Origin: Marsupella aquatica
Taxonomy: Eukaryota > Marchantiophyta
Direction of reading: 5' to 3'
DNA length: 64,000 bases
NCBI GenBank assembly: GCA_973895155.1
Contig: OZ316899.1
Span: 8,680,001-8,744,000 of the forward strand
Under the pieces are notes generated by a model. The model was not told the DNA's origin. It saw only the letters and a list, made by a program, of their open reading frames with translations, and did no database searches. The first letter of the stretch is position 1. Each line of letters begins with the position of its first letter. A program made the position numbers and the translations under genes. Shown piece after piece: positions 12,891 through 23,538 of the stretch.

Positions 12891-13801
12891 AAACAAAGGC
12901 TATGTCACGTCGTAGGCTTCGGCCTTAACTCAAACTTCAGCTTAGACGGGCACATCCCTCGTAAATCTGAGGGTTCGGGCAGGAAGGGAAGCACGTAATG
13001 CACCTTATTCTCGTAAACTAGCGCTAAGTGCGCATACTGCTAAATACGAACACCTCCTAGGTATGGTTTGTGTTCCGCCGCCGGAACGTACCTTAGTCGA
13101 TAGCAGGATCGACCCCGGCTTAAGGGCTTCTAAGCCTTCGTGCTGTCCGCCTTCGATCCGGATTCGATGATACAGGTCCTCAACCCGTGCTCGCAACCAC
13201 TTACCCGCAGGCTGCACCCTGTGCACGTCTCGGGTAGTGCGTTCGGCCTGGCGCTGCCACCCATATACGAGAAACCCACACACATATGCGCACACATGCA
13301 TACAATCTCGATTTACACGAAGGAAAATGATGGGAAAGGATTTTACTACAAAGGGAACATATGCGTACACTTAGTTGACACGACAGCCCTGGAATGCACA
13401 GGTTCAAGGCCGAGGGTGCACACTACAACGGAGCCCGGCTCCGCACTCGCCCGGCGAGCTTAGTCCTACCCCCTCCCCTTGGTACTCTGTCATTCCCAGA
13501 GGTCGGGACTCCCCGCATGTCCCGCGGATGTCCGACTCTGAAACTAAAAACCCCCCCTCTGCCTCTACCGAGGGGTGCACTAAATACTAAGAGCCGAGGA
13601 ACGGGGTGTCCTCTCGCCGAAGATTCGCTGACTAAGGTCCTAACTAAGCTGACAGTCAGGCCGGAAAATGGCTGTGTCTTATTAGAAGATCCTAATTTAC
13701 GCAGGCTGGATAGCAGGGCAGCGCTGCTGTACCTAAGGCAGGTGCCTGTCCCAAGAGCCTGACTAAGCCAATCCTAATCCTAATCTATTCCTACTCCGCC
13801 G

Positions 13802-15028
13802 CTAATGCCTGGCACGCTTGCCAGAGCCGCCCGAATGGGAACGGCCATCCCGCTGCCTTCGAAGCCTGTCATTGTCCGCCTTGAGGAGCTGGACCTGGTC
13901 CAGCAGAGATTTGTTCTCTCGCCTCGCCGCGTTCGTCTCCTCTGCTGCCTCCTGACATGCCTCCTCCAGCTGCTGGGCGTCGCTCGTCAGTTTACTCGCC
14001 AGCTGGTCCTGCTTCTCGGCCTCGGTTTGGAGCCGCGCCATCTCGGCCTGCAGCGTGGCTATCTCCGTCGCGTCCCACTGGGCTCGCTCCTCGGCCTCCT
14101 CCAGGTCTTTCTGCCAGGTGACAGCTTGTTTCTTCAAACTGTCAATCTGGTTCCGGAGTCGTGTAATCTCGGCCTCGTTCCCAGCTTTGGCCTGTTCGGC
14201 TAGGGTGGTAAGAGCGTACGCCTTTGCTAACAACTCATCGGCGGCTGCAACCTTGGGTCGTAGTTGCAAAAGCTCAGCCTCTTGAGCCGCCACTTCGTTC
14301 TTTAGGTACACGGACTCCACCCGGTACCGCTCTATCCTCTGAAGGGCCTCCGACTGGGCCCGACCTGCCTTTACGGCGGCAACCAACTCCTGATTGAAGA
14401 AACAGGCTACCTTCCGGGCCATGAACTCCCCGGTATCCCGGGCAATTTGATGAGAGAAATCTCCCAGAAGCCCGTTCAGAAACGTACCCTGTACGAAGAG
14501 TTCCGGGTGGTCCAAGTTGTGCCTGTCCGGATTTGGGCACGGGCAGACATCAACACGCGCAGGGGCCGGGGCAGTGACGTCCAGCCCTAGGGACATAACG
14601 TTGGAAGGGGCTGGAGTGTCCTCCTGCAGCGATGTCCGGTTCTCCGGAATTGCCACCGGCGGGTCCTTGGGAGACCCAGGTTCGGGTAAGACCTCTGCCG
14701 TACCAACTTCTGTACTTAGCCCGGCTAGTTGGGTCGCATCAACGGTTGCAACGACCGACCCCTCCGGCGCCTCCTCGGTTACGATTACAGCTATTTGTGG
14801 AGGTGGGGTGGGTGAAGCTGGCGTGTCCACTGGACTTCGGGCCTCGGGTTGGGGCCGTCTCTCCAATGCCGGAAAAACCCACCTAGCTGGGACCAGCCTT
14901 GTAACGTTGATGCGGGGAAGGGTTCGTCGATCAAACCGGGCGTACCACTCAAGAATGATTTCGATGTGGCTAGCGAAATACGCCTTCCCGCCAATGTACA
15001 GCGTCTTCCTTCTGCTCCATCTCTTCAT
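13802..15028 (-). CDS. LTR ORF2: long coiled-coil protein (408 aa)
   Basis: It starts MKRWSRRKTLY, passes through a Pro-rich region (residues ~60-150) and then a helical segment. From about residue 210 to the end it is almost all heptad-like, Glu/Gln/Leu/Ala-rich coiled coil, closing with a basic tail. No enzymatic motif is seen. It overlaps ORF1 by 59 bp in another frame. The ORF2 start reads as a natural continuation of the ORF1 end (KFHEEM then KRW), so the two may be one protein joined by frameshifting, or split by an indel that predates both LTRs. The left-LTR copy is broken by TAA at 4694-4696. A similar coiled coil sits at the same place in gypsy 2 (50364-51761). Confidence 0.7.
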   Translation of the reverse strand: MKRWSRRKTLYIGGKAYFASHIEIILEWYARFDRRTLPRINVTRLVPARWVFPALERRPQPEARSPVDTPASPTPPPQIAVIVTEEAPEGSVVATVDATQLAGLSTEVGTAEVLPEPGSPKDPPVAIPENRTSLQEDTPAPSNVMSLGLDVTAPAPARVDVCPCPNPDRHNLDHPELFVQGTFLNGLLGDFSHQIARDTGEFMARKVACFFNQELVAAVKAGRAQSEALQRIERYRVESVYLKNEVAAQEAELLQLRPKVAAADELLAKAYALTTLAEQAKAGNEAEITRLRNQIDSLKKQAVTWQKDLEEAEERAQWDATEIATLQAEMARLQTEAEKQDQLASKLTSDAQQLEEACQEAAEETNAARRENKSLLDQVQLLKADNDRLRRQRDGRSHSGGSGKRARH

Positions 15029-16454
15029 GGAATTTCTTAGCGAAGTACGACGCCCATTTCCTAGGTCGATAGTTCTCGACCTGGATAACCTGGGCGGCGG
15101 AGATCTCCCCCCGGGGTTCCATCATGTGGAGAGCGTACCTCTGGAACTCCAGCCGCTCAGCTATCTCGGGCATGAGGCAGGTCCTCATCACGAACCCGTT
15201 GTCTACTGATCCCTCTGAGGGAAAACTTGAAGATTGGTACTTGGCCCCCTTGCCCCCGGGAGCCCGTGATTCGACTCGATGGTCACCTTCAGGTAACCCG
15301 AAGATCATCTTGAGCCGTTCTTCTGTGAGGGACATATTCCTTCCCCGCAGCCGAGTCTGTTGACGTACGTCGTCATAATTCTTGACGAATTCTGTCATGT
15401 CCTCCCCGTAGTACCTGCAAGTGTTCCAGGGGAGAGAGGCGAGGTGCTCAAATCCCTGAGTCTTCAGGTACACCGCATGCTTGGGATGGAGGATGTTGCT
15501 GTGAACGTTTTCCCCCATGCGATGCATCGTCACCTTGGCTACGGCTACCGTGGCCAACGGTAACCCGGATGCAGTGGCGGATTCCTTCCTCTTCTTTCCC
15601 CGTGACTGACTCGGGGAAGGTGATACTTCCCCATCCTCCCGATCGGGCCTGGGGAGTGCCACTGCGGTTGGTAACGGGCCCGGGGCGGCCACGGTCACCA
15701 TGTTGTCTGTTGGGGCCGCTCCTGGGGTCAGAGCAGGGGGTGGGGACGATATAGTGTCGGCCCCCCGAGCGCTTGTTCCTCTGGGCCGCCTGGTCAAGGG
15801 TGGGGTAGCCTCGTCGTCATCGCTAAGATCCACAGCGTTGATGACGGAGCGTACCTGTGCTGGCTGGGTGATAGGTGGTGGGGTTTGGCTAGGCTGCGGC
15901 TGAGGCTGAAGCTGAAGCTGAGGTTGAGGCTGAAGCTGAGGTTGCATGGGCACGAGTACAGGTACGGGCCCGGCTGAGTTGGTCATGTTGGTTGATGGCC
16001 GAGTTCCCATGAAGCTCTGCAGGTGTTGGTAGAAGTTCTCCGAAGCGAGTGCGGACGCCCTTGTCGAACGGTTGGTACTGGACTCACCGTTAATGACAGC
16101 CCAAACCTGGGCAGGGATGTGGTCGAAGTGATGTCGCTGCAGGTCGATTGTACCCGGGATATTGAAGACCTCGTCCGGAAGCCGAAGCAATGCTTCCCAG
16201 AACCCGATATATTTGTCTCCGTTGAAGAAGTACCCAGATACCTCAGCTGGTCGGTAAAGCTCGCTCTGAGACGGGTAGTCAAAGTTAAGGACGTAGTGGT
16301 GTCGTCCTGCTAGGCGGATGGCTCTCTCGTATTCGCGTTCGATCTCGTATCGGCGCGGGTTGGCGTGTTTCAATGAATCGGCCAAGTGCCTTCCGGTAGA
16401 TAGGAACTGCGTCCAGAATCGAATGGCCGAGCTGGAGAGGATCGTGTGCGACAT
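14970..16454 (-). CDS. LTR ORF1: conserved LTR-encoded protein (494 aa)
   Basis: The ATG at 16454 lies 101 bp downstream of a TATA box. The N-terminal ~145 residues look globular; then comes a Gln/Pro repeat region, and then a second globular part. That part has LTEERLKMIFGLPEG and, later, NGFVMRTC and PRGEISAAQVI. Matching signatures (LTPQVIAEVFGLPMG, NGFFWNTC, PRPEIGKAQV) occur in the gypsy 2 LTR, so the region is conserved. It loosely resembles the plant mobile domain found in some plant transposons; that is a guess from the FGLPxG pattern. The left-LTR copy is split by TAG at 5916-5918. Confidence 0.7.
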   Translation of the reverse strand: MSHTILSSSAIRFWTQFLSTGRHLADSLKHANPRRYEIEREYERAIRLAGRHHYVLNFDYPSQSELYRPAEVSGYFFNGDKYIGFWEALLRLPDEVFNIPGTIDLQRHHFDHIPAQVWAVINGESSTNRSTRASALASENFYQHLQSFMGTRPSTNMTNSAGPVPVLVPMQPQLQPQPQLQLQPQPQPSQTPPPITQPAQVRSVINAVDLSDDDEATPPLTRRPRGTSARGADTISSPPPALTPGAAPTDNMVTVAAPGPLPTAVALPRPDREDGEVSPSPSQSRGKKRKESATASGLPLATVAVAKVTMHRMGENVHSNILHPKHAVYLKTQGFEHLASLPWNTCRYYGEDMTEFVKNYDDVRQQTRLRGRNMSLTEERLKMIFGLPEGDHRVESRAPGGKGAKYQSSSFPSEGSVDNGFVMRTCLMPEIAERLEFQRYALHMMEPRGEISAAQVIQVENYRPRKWASYFAKKFHEEMEQKEDAVHWREGVFR

Positions 16455-16554
16455 TCAGAGGAGATAGTAGTGGCGACCTAGAGAGAACGAGAGAGCTGGG
16501 GTCGAAGCTGGCGCGCGGACTGATGGACTGGTGCACTACAAAGGGTTGGCTCCC

Positions 16555-16562
16555 CTTTTATA
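16555..16562 (-). promoter_or_regulatory. TATA box in gypsy 1 right LTR
   Basis: TATAAAAG on the minus strand, 101 bp before the ORF1 start. A transcript starting some 30 bp downstream would place ORF1 as the first ORF of the element RNA. Confidence 0.6.
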
Positions 16563-16920
16563 CTTTGAGGGCTTGTCGATCCCCGACGTCTCCTTGACGC
16601 CCATAGGTTGAACCGCTCACGCTTGTGGTGTACCGGCCACTCCGCCGGTCTGAGTCAGCGTGCGTCAGTGGCCGCTTCCTTAAGTTCGTTATACGGACCC
16701 GAGGGAGGGGCCCCTCCACGCTCGTAACCCGGGTGTGCAAATAGCAACCTGCCGCCAGCCCGAACCTGAAGTCCCCCTTATTGCCTAATGATGTCCTACC
16801 CCTAATGATTACCTAAATACTGTCGTTATGCTAATAATAGCGGCCTAAGACCCACCTAACGCGCGTGCCGAGCGCAGTTAGACTGAATCACTCATTAACC
16901 GCCGTACCGGCGGCGTCACA

Positions 16921-18119
16921 CTAATATACAATCATACCACATTGAAAAGGATACATCGGATATCACATATACATGGCATTGCAGACTCGGCCACCCAGGC
17001 ATTAATATGTACACCAGAATAATTAGGGACTCCAAAGGAATCCCACAGACGGCCAAACCAAACGCCATGGCCCCACAGTGCATGGCCTGCTCACAGGGCA
17101 AGATGATAACACGCCCATCGATACCAAAAATAGTCTACAGGATCCCCAACTTTTTGGAGCAGCTCAATGCAGATGTATGCGGCCCCATCGACCCTCCAAG
17201 CGGGCCATTCAAATATTTCCTGGTACTCATCGACTCCTCCACAAAATGGCTACAAATTTCCTTACTCTCCACCCGTAATATGGTATTCGCAAGAATACTT
17301 GCGCATATCTTAAAATTAAAAGCTCAGTTCCCTGAGCACCCCACACGCATATTACGAGTTGACGGAGCAGGAGAATTTACATCCAAAGCCTTCGACGACT
17401 TCTGCTGGACAGCAGGTATTGATACTTAGTACTCTATACCCCACGTACACTTTCAAAACGGAATAGCAGAATCCGTTATTAAAAGACTCCAAATGATTGC
17501 CAGACCATTGTTAATGCACTCAAATTTACCACTATCAGCATGGGGCCACGCCATCCTCCACGCATCAACACTACTGAAATACAGACCTTCAACATATAAT
17601 TCGAAGACACCTTATCACCTAGCATTCGGAACGCCCCCCGAATTATCACACCTACGCATATTCGGGTGCAAGGTCATGGTACCGACCCTAGGGCCTAAAA
17701 AGACCAAAATAGGACCCCAAAGACATCCAAGCATATATGTAGGATTCGATTCTACATCCATTATTCGATATCTGGAACCCACGACATCCGATCTATTCAA
17801 AGCTCGATATCAAGACTGCCACTTTTATGAAGACCAATTCCCTGCATTATCAAACGGATCAACTCTATATAACCAAAACCGCCAGAACTTAAACTGGCAA
17901 AACCAGACCCTCATCAACCAAGACTCGAGAAGCAAGAGAGCAGATGAAGAAGTGAGGCGACTCCTTCACCTCAATGAGATGTTAACAAAAATCCCAGACG
18001 CATTTAATGATGCCGCAAACGTGACAAGGTCACATATTGAAGCAGCAAACATACCTGCACGCGTGCAGATATCCAAGGATCTCGCCACAGAGACAGCCCC
18101 AAGAACAAAAAAGGGGTAG
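16921..18119 (+). pseudogene. int: Copia integrase (second half of split copia)
   Basis: Directly after the gypsy the frame reads into the pre-integrase motif WHCRLGHPG and a CMAC finger half. The core follows: D in LNADVCGPI, D in LRVDGAGEF and E in FQNGIAESV, the copia D-D-E arrangement. A TAG at 17427-17429 interrupts the core, and the sequence then continues in frame from 17430. Copia-typical AFGTPPELSHLRIFGCKV follows (about 17640). The frame ends at 18117-18119, and a shifted frame carries on to about 18270. Confidence 0.9.
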
Positions 18120-18257
18120 ACCACCAGGCGCAAAAGACGTACATCCACGGCAGCGAAAACCCACCTCAACGAAACCTGTCACCACACTAAGTACGGTACA
18201 CCCAGACCTTACCCATACCCATATTATGGACAATGAAGAGATATCCATTCAATATAA

Positions 18258-18281
18258 CCCTAAACCCTAAACCCTAAACCC
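18258..18281 (+). repeat. Interstitial plant-telomere repeat (CCCTAAA)3+
   Basis: Three tandem CCCTAAA units plus CCC lie inside the copia coding region between integrase and reverse transcriptase. They bring in a TAA stop in the local frame. The unit is the common plant telomere repeat. It may be repair-associated telomere addition or chance slippage of a CCCTAAA-like site. Confidence 0.85.
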
Positions 18282-18289
18282 ATACGGGA

Positions 18290-20179
18290 CAAATATACAA
18301 CAGACATTCCACAGACATAAATACACAATTCGTATACCACATAGTACAAGAAATAACCGGTGATACACCAGATCCACTTACCCTGAAGGAAGCCCAAAAG
18401 CTAGCAGATTGGCCGAAGTGGCAAGAAGCCATCAACACTGAGATGGACGCCCTCATCAAGCGACAAGTCTTCGGACCACTCATACAGGCTTCCCCAGGTA
18501 ACAATTACACTGACTCCCACTTTACATTCATCAGAAAATGGAATGCTAAAGGAGAAGTCATACGATACAGAGCACGGTTAGTGGCAAAAGGGTATACACA
18601 AGTCCCAGGCAGGGACTATGATCTTACATACTCACCCGTGATGGACGCCATAACATATAGATACCTCATATCATTTTCCATACAACATCAACTTCTTAAT
18701 ATCCTAATGGACGTGGTAACTGCGTACCTGTATGGCATCTTAGACACTAAAATATACATGAAAGCACCTCAGGCATTGATCCAGAGAGTGAGAGAACATA
18801 CTTAGGGGGAGACGTCTCAGAACCTGAATCCAGAAATCATGTCGGGCATACGACAGATAGTACCTGATACACAGGTTAAAAATCTTCTCATGCAAAGTGG
18901 CAATACAACATATATGCAAAAGAAACAAACTGGAAATACAGGACAGGGCCAACCAACCCTAGCAGTCAGAGTGTTACGCTCTATAAACGGATTAAAGCAG
19001 AGCGAAAGGATATGGTATAAAACGTTTCAAACGGAGATGATTAAACTCGGATTCACCAATACAGATATAGCTCCCTGTATCTTCATCAAACGGGAACAGT
19101 AGGAATTTATAATCCTAGCATTATATGTAGATGATGTGAACCTATTCGGGACACCTACTATAACCAAAGAAACTGTCAAAACACTGCAAGGAGTATTCGA
19201 GATGAAAGACCTCGGTGAACCCACATACTGCTTAGGCCTACAATTCGAGCACCTCCACAATGGCACTTTCATCTGCCAATCAACATATACAGAGAAAATC
19301 ATCAAACAATTCAATATGCAACTATCCTACCCGGTATCGACACCAATGGAGCTAAGGTCTCTTGACCCTGAAAAGGATATGTTCAGGCGCAGACAGGAAA
19401 ACGAACCCATATTAGGCTCAGAGAAGCCTTATCTATCTGCAGTGGGGGCACTGATGTACCTCGCGAACCATACCAGACCAGACATCTCATTTTCAGTTAA
19501 CCTCCTCGCCAGACACAGTGCTCAACCAACAATCCGCCATTGGAACGGCCTCAATCGGATATTCAGATATCTCCAAGGTACAACTGACCTCGGCCTTTTC
19601 TTCCCAAAAGACACCACTGATACCCTCACCGGATACACTGATGCAGGATATCTATCAGACCTACAAGATTCAAAATCTCAAACCGGCTACGTCTTCCTGC
19701 AAGGCACAACTGCGATATCCTGGCGTAGCACTAAGCAATCTATGACCACAACCTCATCCAACCACTCGGAAGTCATCGCATTATACGAGGCATGCAGAGA
19801 AGCAATCTGGCTCCGAAGCATGATTAACCACATCAGAACCAGCACTGGACAACCACCGATCACTACGCCCACTGTCATCTATGAGGATAACAAAGCCTGC
19901 ATCGATCAAATTGTTAACGGCATCATGAAAACAGAAAGAACGAAGTATATAGACCCCAAGTTCTTCTTTACCCAAGAACAACAAGGCAAGAACATACAAG
20001 TCGAATGGATTCGCTCACAGGATAACAGAGCAGATATATTTACGAAACCTTTACCACCCGCTACCCACCGTGAACATGTAGCAGGTATAGGAATGATAAA
20101 GCTTTCAGCATTACTCCAAGAAAGACAAGGAAATACCTCAATGACGACCAAGGATGAACGCAAGAAACGAAACAAATGA
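18290..20179 (+). pseudogene. rt-rh: Copia reverse transcriptase and RNase H
   Basis: The reverse transcriptase starts around 18380, with RARLVAKGYTQVPGRDY near 18575 and YVDDVNLFGTP (catalytic YVDD) near 19125. RNase H motifs such as SWRSTKQSMTTTSSNHSEV and EDNKACIDQI (near 19885) follow to the stop at 20177-20179. The frame is interrupted near 18805 and by a TAG at 19100-19102. The C-terminal part from 19136 is a clean 347-codon frame. Confidence 0.9.
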
Positions 20180-20803
20180 CAGAACCTGGAATGAGTTGTC
20201 GCCCATAGTGTCGCAACCCCCGCACACAAATAACGAGCGCGTTTACCTAAAGCTCAGCTTCCCAAGTTCCAACAGCTCACTTCTGAACGTTACCACCACG
20301 AATTCAGTCGGCTCCGAAACAACACCAACCAGGATGCGAAACAAAAAGCCATGGCGCAGCACACTAGAGAAGCATCGCCAGAGACTCCAAGCACACAGAG
20401 TTGCAACAACAACACATCGCACACACCAACAAAAAGTGACATGGAAATCCGATCGATACACATCGTCTCTATTTTCGTCGACAAACTACGAACTAACGAA
20501 CCCTTTGTGAGCGAGTTTTAGTTTAGGTTACAATTTTACATAGAGGCAGGTTCATCTTACACGAGTAATTCCATATAATGGATAGGTAATTGCATCTTAC
20601 ACATGTAATGGCAAATAATTACCCCCCATAAACTATAGGAAACATAAAATAAATGGATACAGATTGGATCCCCACATGTAATGATGGTAGTACTCTTTCC
20701 TTGAGAAGAAAGCAGCAAGGTTTTAATGAGGCTACATCAAAGGGAATACAAATTTAATTCCTTAGGGTTAAACACATGGTTACTTTACACCCCCATAAAC
20801 TAA

Positions 20804-20814
20804 CCAAGGGGGAG
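20804..20814 (+). promoter_or_regulatory. Copia polypurine tract
   Basis: CCAAGGGGGAG lies immediately before the 3' LTR start TGTTG, as needed for plus-strand priming. Confidence 0.85.
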
Positions 20815-20954
20815 TGTTGTAAACCATAGTTTACATATAACCCTAGCTAAGGTTACCTTTAACCTTAGACCATGTAACCTCATGGCTATATAAAGCCACA
20901 CCTTAATGAAGAGTTAACACATTATTCCAAGCATTGGTATCCCAACTCTTAACA
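20815..20954 (+). repeat. Copia 3' LTR (140 bp)
   Basis: This is the partner of 798-938, one base shorter, with the same TATA box. It is followed directly by the AATTT target duplication. Confidence 0.95.
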
Positions 20955-20959
20955 AATTT

Positions 20960-21250
20960 GATATATTCTCAGGTTTTCCTTTCAACGGTCATATTCAACG
21001 GTAACTATAGGTTGCGTGACCCTGAATACATCAATCCCCTTTGGTGTTGTCGAATAAGATAACGACATGTGTCACAGATCCAGGCCAGTGGTTCAGTTTC
21101 CTTAGCGTATATGTCATGCTCTGTGCTCTAGATTCTTCTTATTTCCCATGTTAAGTACAGTACGATCGAAGCTGTTTGACGGGTTTTTGCCATTTGCGGT
21201 ACGGAAAGAGCGCGGTGGTCATTAGTACTTCCTTCGCCCTTGTGCGAGCA
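20960..21250 (+). promoter_or_regulatory. Divergent intergenic region of copy A, right part
   Basis: This is the continuation of 91-797 after the copia insertion and the upstream region of the copy A methyltransferase gene. No palindrome falls in this half. The frame containing the gene start is open from 21176, but the ATG at 21251 (MDPALS) better matches the position of the copy B start relative to the shared FSGSVY motif. Confidence 0.5.
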
Positions 21251-22056
21251 ATGGACCCTGCCTTATCCTCCTCTCAATGCTTTAGTGGAAACGGGCACAG
21301 AGAGGTCGTTCCCTCGCAAACATCTGAGTGCTCATTTTCAGGATCTGTGTATAGTCGTCGAGTGACTCGATCCACTGCTTCGCGAGATCCTGCAGCACAA
21401 CCCGCTGTATCGTTCCCGAATAGCAAGAGAGGGAAGATGGATGATTCTGATTCGTTTGCTGTGGAGGACTTTGAAGAGACGTCGCTGACTGTTTATGATG
21501 TCATCTCCAAACACATTATGTCGTTTGGAAAAGATTTCCGAGGACATGACAAGGATCTGCCAAGGATTCCAATGTGCCGACTACTTCATATGGAAGTAGT
21601 GCGGACATTACAGAAGGGAAGTCCTTCGATAGAGAAGCTGAAAGACTCCTTTCAGAGCACAGGATACAATTCTAAGATCGGCATGTTGTTTTACGTCCAA
21701 CCAACAGATTCCAATGGAGAAGTCCAGATCTGCACGCCAGAGATTCGTGCTTCCTGGGATGCAATTTGGGTCGCAGAGAACGAAAAGTTTGAGGCGGAAT
21801 GTGCTGCCAACCCTGACTTCTCCGTCCTGCAGGATAAGATGTTTTCTGTGTTTGATGGAAACCATCGACTCTACGCATGGTCCATCATCACGAAGGAGAA
21901 TCCGAATGATGTGAAATACCATCCTCGCGTCCAGTGCACAATATTCAAGGGAGAAAAGGGGTCCTTGATCGAGATTGAGGCGGCGATGCACACTGTTAAC
22001 CAGTAAGTGTCTCTTCCATTATATTTCTAATCTAATCTATGATCATAGTGTTTCAC

Positions 22057-22071
22057 TAGCACCGGGCACTA
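22057..22071. repeat. Palindrome variant in intron 1, copy A
   Basis: TAGCACCGGGCACTA lies in the 92-bp intron between the ParB exon and exon 2. Copy B has the perfect form in the same intron (37337-37351). The two changes are symmetric G-to-A and C-to-T. Confidence 0.85.
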
Positions 22072-23463
22072 CTGACTCCCTCTCTCGTTTTCAGGCTTGG
22101 GCAGGCAGTGGTCGAACCCTCTTGGATACTTGATGCAGACCGTATCAACCGAATTCTCTCGAATGAACTCGATTACTACAAGTCTATCATTGACGTTGCA
22201 AACTTCAAGAAGTTTGGGCAGATCATGCAGAAAACACGGAAGGGATCGTGGTATACGAAAAAATGCCTCAAGAAGCACTTTTGTACATCTTGTGTGAGAA
22301 TAAGATCAAGTCTTATTCTCGACAGTTTAAGATGGATCTGGAACATGCTGCCGCTCAGGGTACACCTTGGTCTCCCGGAGAGATTTCAAAAAGACATGCA
22401 GCGATGATGAAGGAGGCAACAAAGGATTGGGCGATAAAGGTGTCAAAAATCACTCCTCTATTAAGCCCCGCTTTTGAGGATTTCATGCGGACATGTGCTA
22501 AGATGTACCCCCTCACAGAGAAGAATAAGAGAGAGAAGAAGCCGGATGCAATTGTCTGTACAATGGATTGAGCAAGATTGTTTACCGCTGTCTCTGCCCT
22601 CGACCCCAAGCTGAGGAGTACCCTTCTGGTTGCCCATTGTACACCGGAGTTGAGGAAACAATTCTTCCATCCACAGAGCGTTAATGACGATCTAGTGAAG
22701 CAATGGTGCCATACCTGGCAAACTTGGAACACTGTGGAGGGAATCGCCGTTGGTTTGCTGCAAACCTCCCTACGCCAGGTTAGTGATATAGTACCCGCCA
22801 ATCGGTTGTAGGAGTGAGAGTGTGAGTCGATTGAATCGCTTATTGAAATAGTCTCAAAGGACTTCAAGAAATTTGGGGACGCTGTGAAAGGCAAGTTTTT
22901 TAATACAATGTGGCCTTCCAAGTATCCCGACAAGGCTGACTACACCCTCAAGAATCAGAAGAGGGCCAAACGATACCTGTACCGTTTCTTCATGCATATG
23001 GAGATTGTGAAGCCAGATTACTTTTGGGCATACCCTGCTGCTTTCCAAAAGTGGATCGTTGTTCCCGAAGGAGACATACTGGCCGACGTGTATTCAATGT
23101 ATCCCACTGAAGGGTGTCTTCCACCAAGGGAACTGTCAGAATGGGAGAGAATTCATTGTCCTTGGTATTTGGACACCGGTAGATGGGACTCTCCATTTGG
23201 AGACATTGAGAAAGACGCATTTCATAAGCTTTCAAAGTCTCAGGTCCCTCCCAAGTTTGTGTCCGACATGAAGCAGGGAATTGAAGGTGATGTGAGCAAG
23301 TTGGCGGCAGAATTGCAATCGGTGTGCGAAACTACGGTTGTTCATGTTGATCGAAGTTGCAACCCAGAGCCAAAGCAAAAACCAAAGCTGCGGCACCGAG
23401 TACCTCAACGCGGTCTGCCAAAAAACGTAAGTTGTCATTCAGCTTGTAGCTTCACATTTTGGT

Positions 23464-23538
23464 TAGCGCCAGGCGCTGCTATATGACTATGTCTATTGGT
23501 TTGTTTTTTTCAATTGGTTTGGACAGCGCCTGGTGCTA
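23464..23538. repeat. Two palindromes in intron 2, copy A
   Basis: TAGCGCCAGGCGCTG at 23464-23478 and CAGCGCCTGGTGCTA at 23524-23538, 60 bp apart, in the 151-bp intron. Copy B has one (GAGCGTCGGGCGCTA, 35841-35855) in the equivalent intron. Confidence 0.88.

Larger units (their letters stand above)
2802..16920 (-). mobile_element. Ty3/gypsy retrotransposon 1 with giant 4,018-bp LTRs
   Basis: On the plus strand it begins TGTCACGTCG at 2802 and ends GGCGTCACA at 16920. The flanks are CTAAC (2797-2801) and CTAAT (16921-16925), a target duplication with one later mismatch. Both LTRs are 4,018 bp (2802-6819 and 12903-16920) and look almost identical by eye. The internal region (6820-12902) holds a gag-pol frame on the minus strand, a primer-binding site next to the right LTR and a purine tract next to the left LTR. 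More than half of the element is LTR. Confidence 0.96.
12903..16920 (-). repeat. Gypsy 1 5' LTR (right copy), carries two open ORFs
   Basis: This is the upstream LTR in transcription order. The first ~390 bp (16920 to about 16530) look like U3, with TATAAAAG at 16555-16562. The remaining ~3.6 kb is taken up mainly by ORF1 and ORF2. It ends at CGTGACA on the minus strand, followed by the primer-binding site. Confidence 0.94.
798..20954 (+). mobile_element. Ty1/copia LTR retrotransposon, split by a nested gypsy
   Basis: The element runs from TGTTGTAAACC at 798 to ...CTCTTAACA at 20954. It is flanked by perfect 5-bp target duplications AATTT (793-797 and 20955-20959). Gag, zinc knuckle and protease are at 1393-2801; integrase, reverse transcriptase and RNase H are at 16921-20179, in copia order. 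A purine tract abuts the 3' LTR. About 14.1 kb of the interval is a minus-strand gypsy inserted between the protease and the GAG-pre-integrase region. Without it the copia is about 6.0 kb. It landed in the intergenic region of copy A and is younger than that element. Confidence 0.95.
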
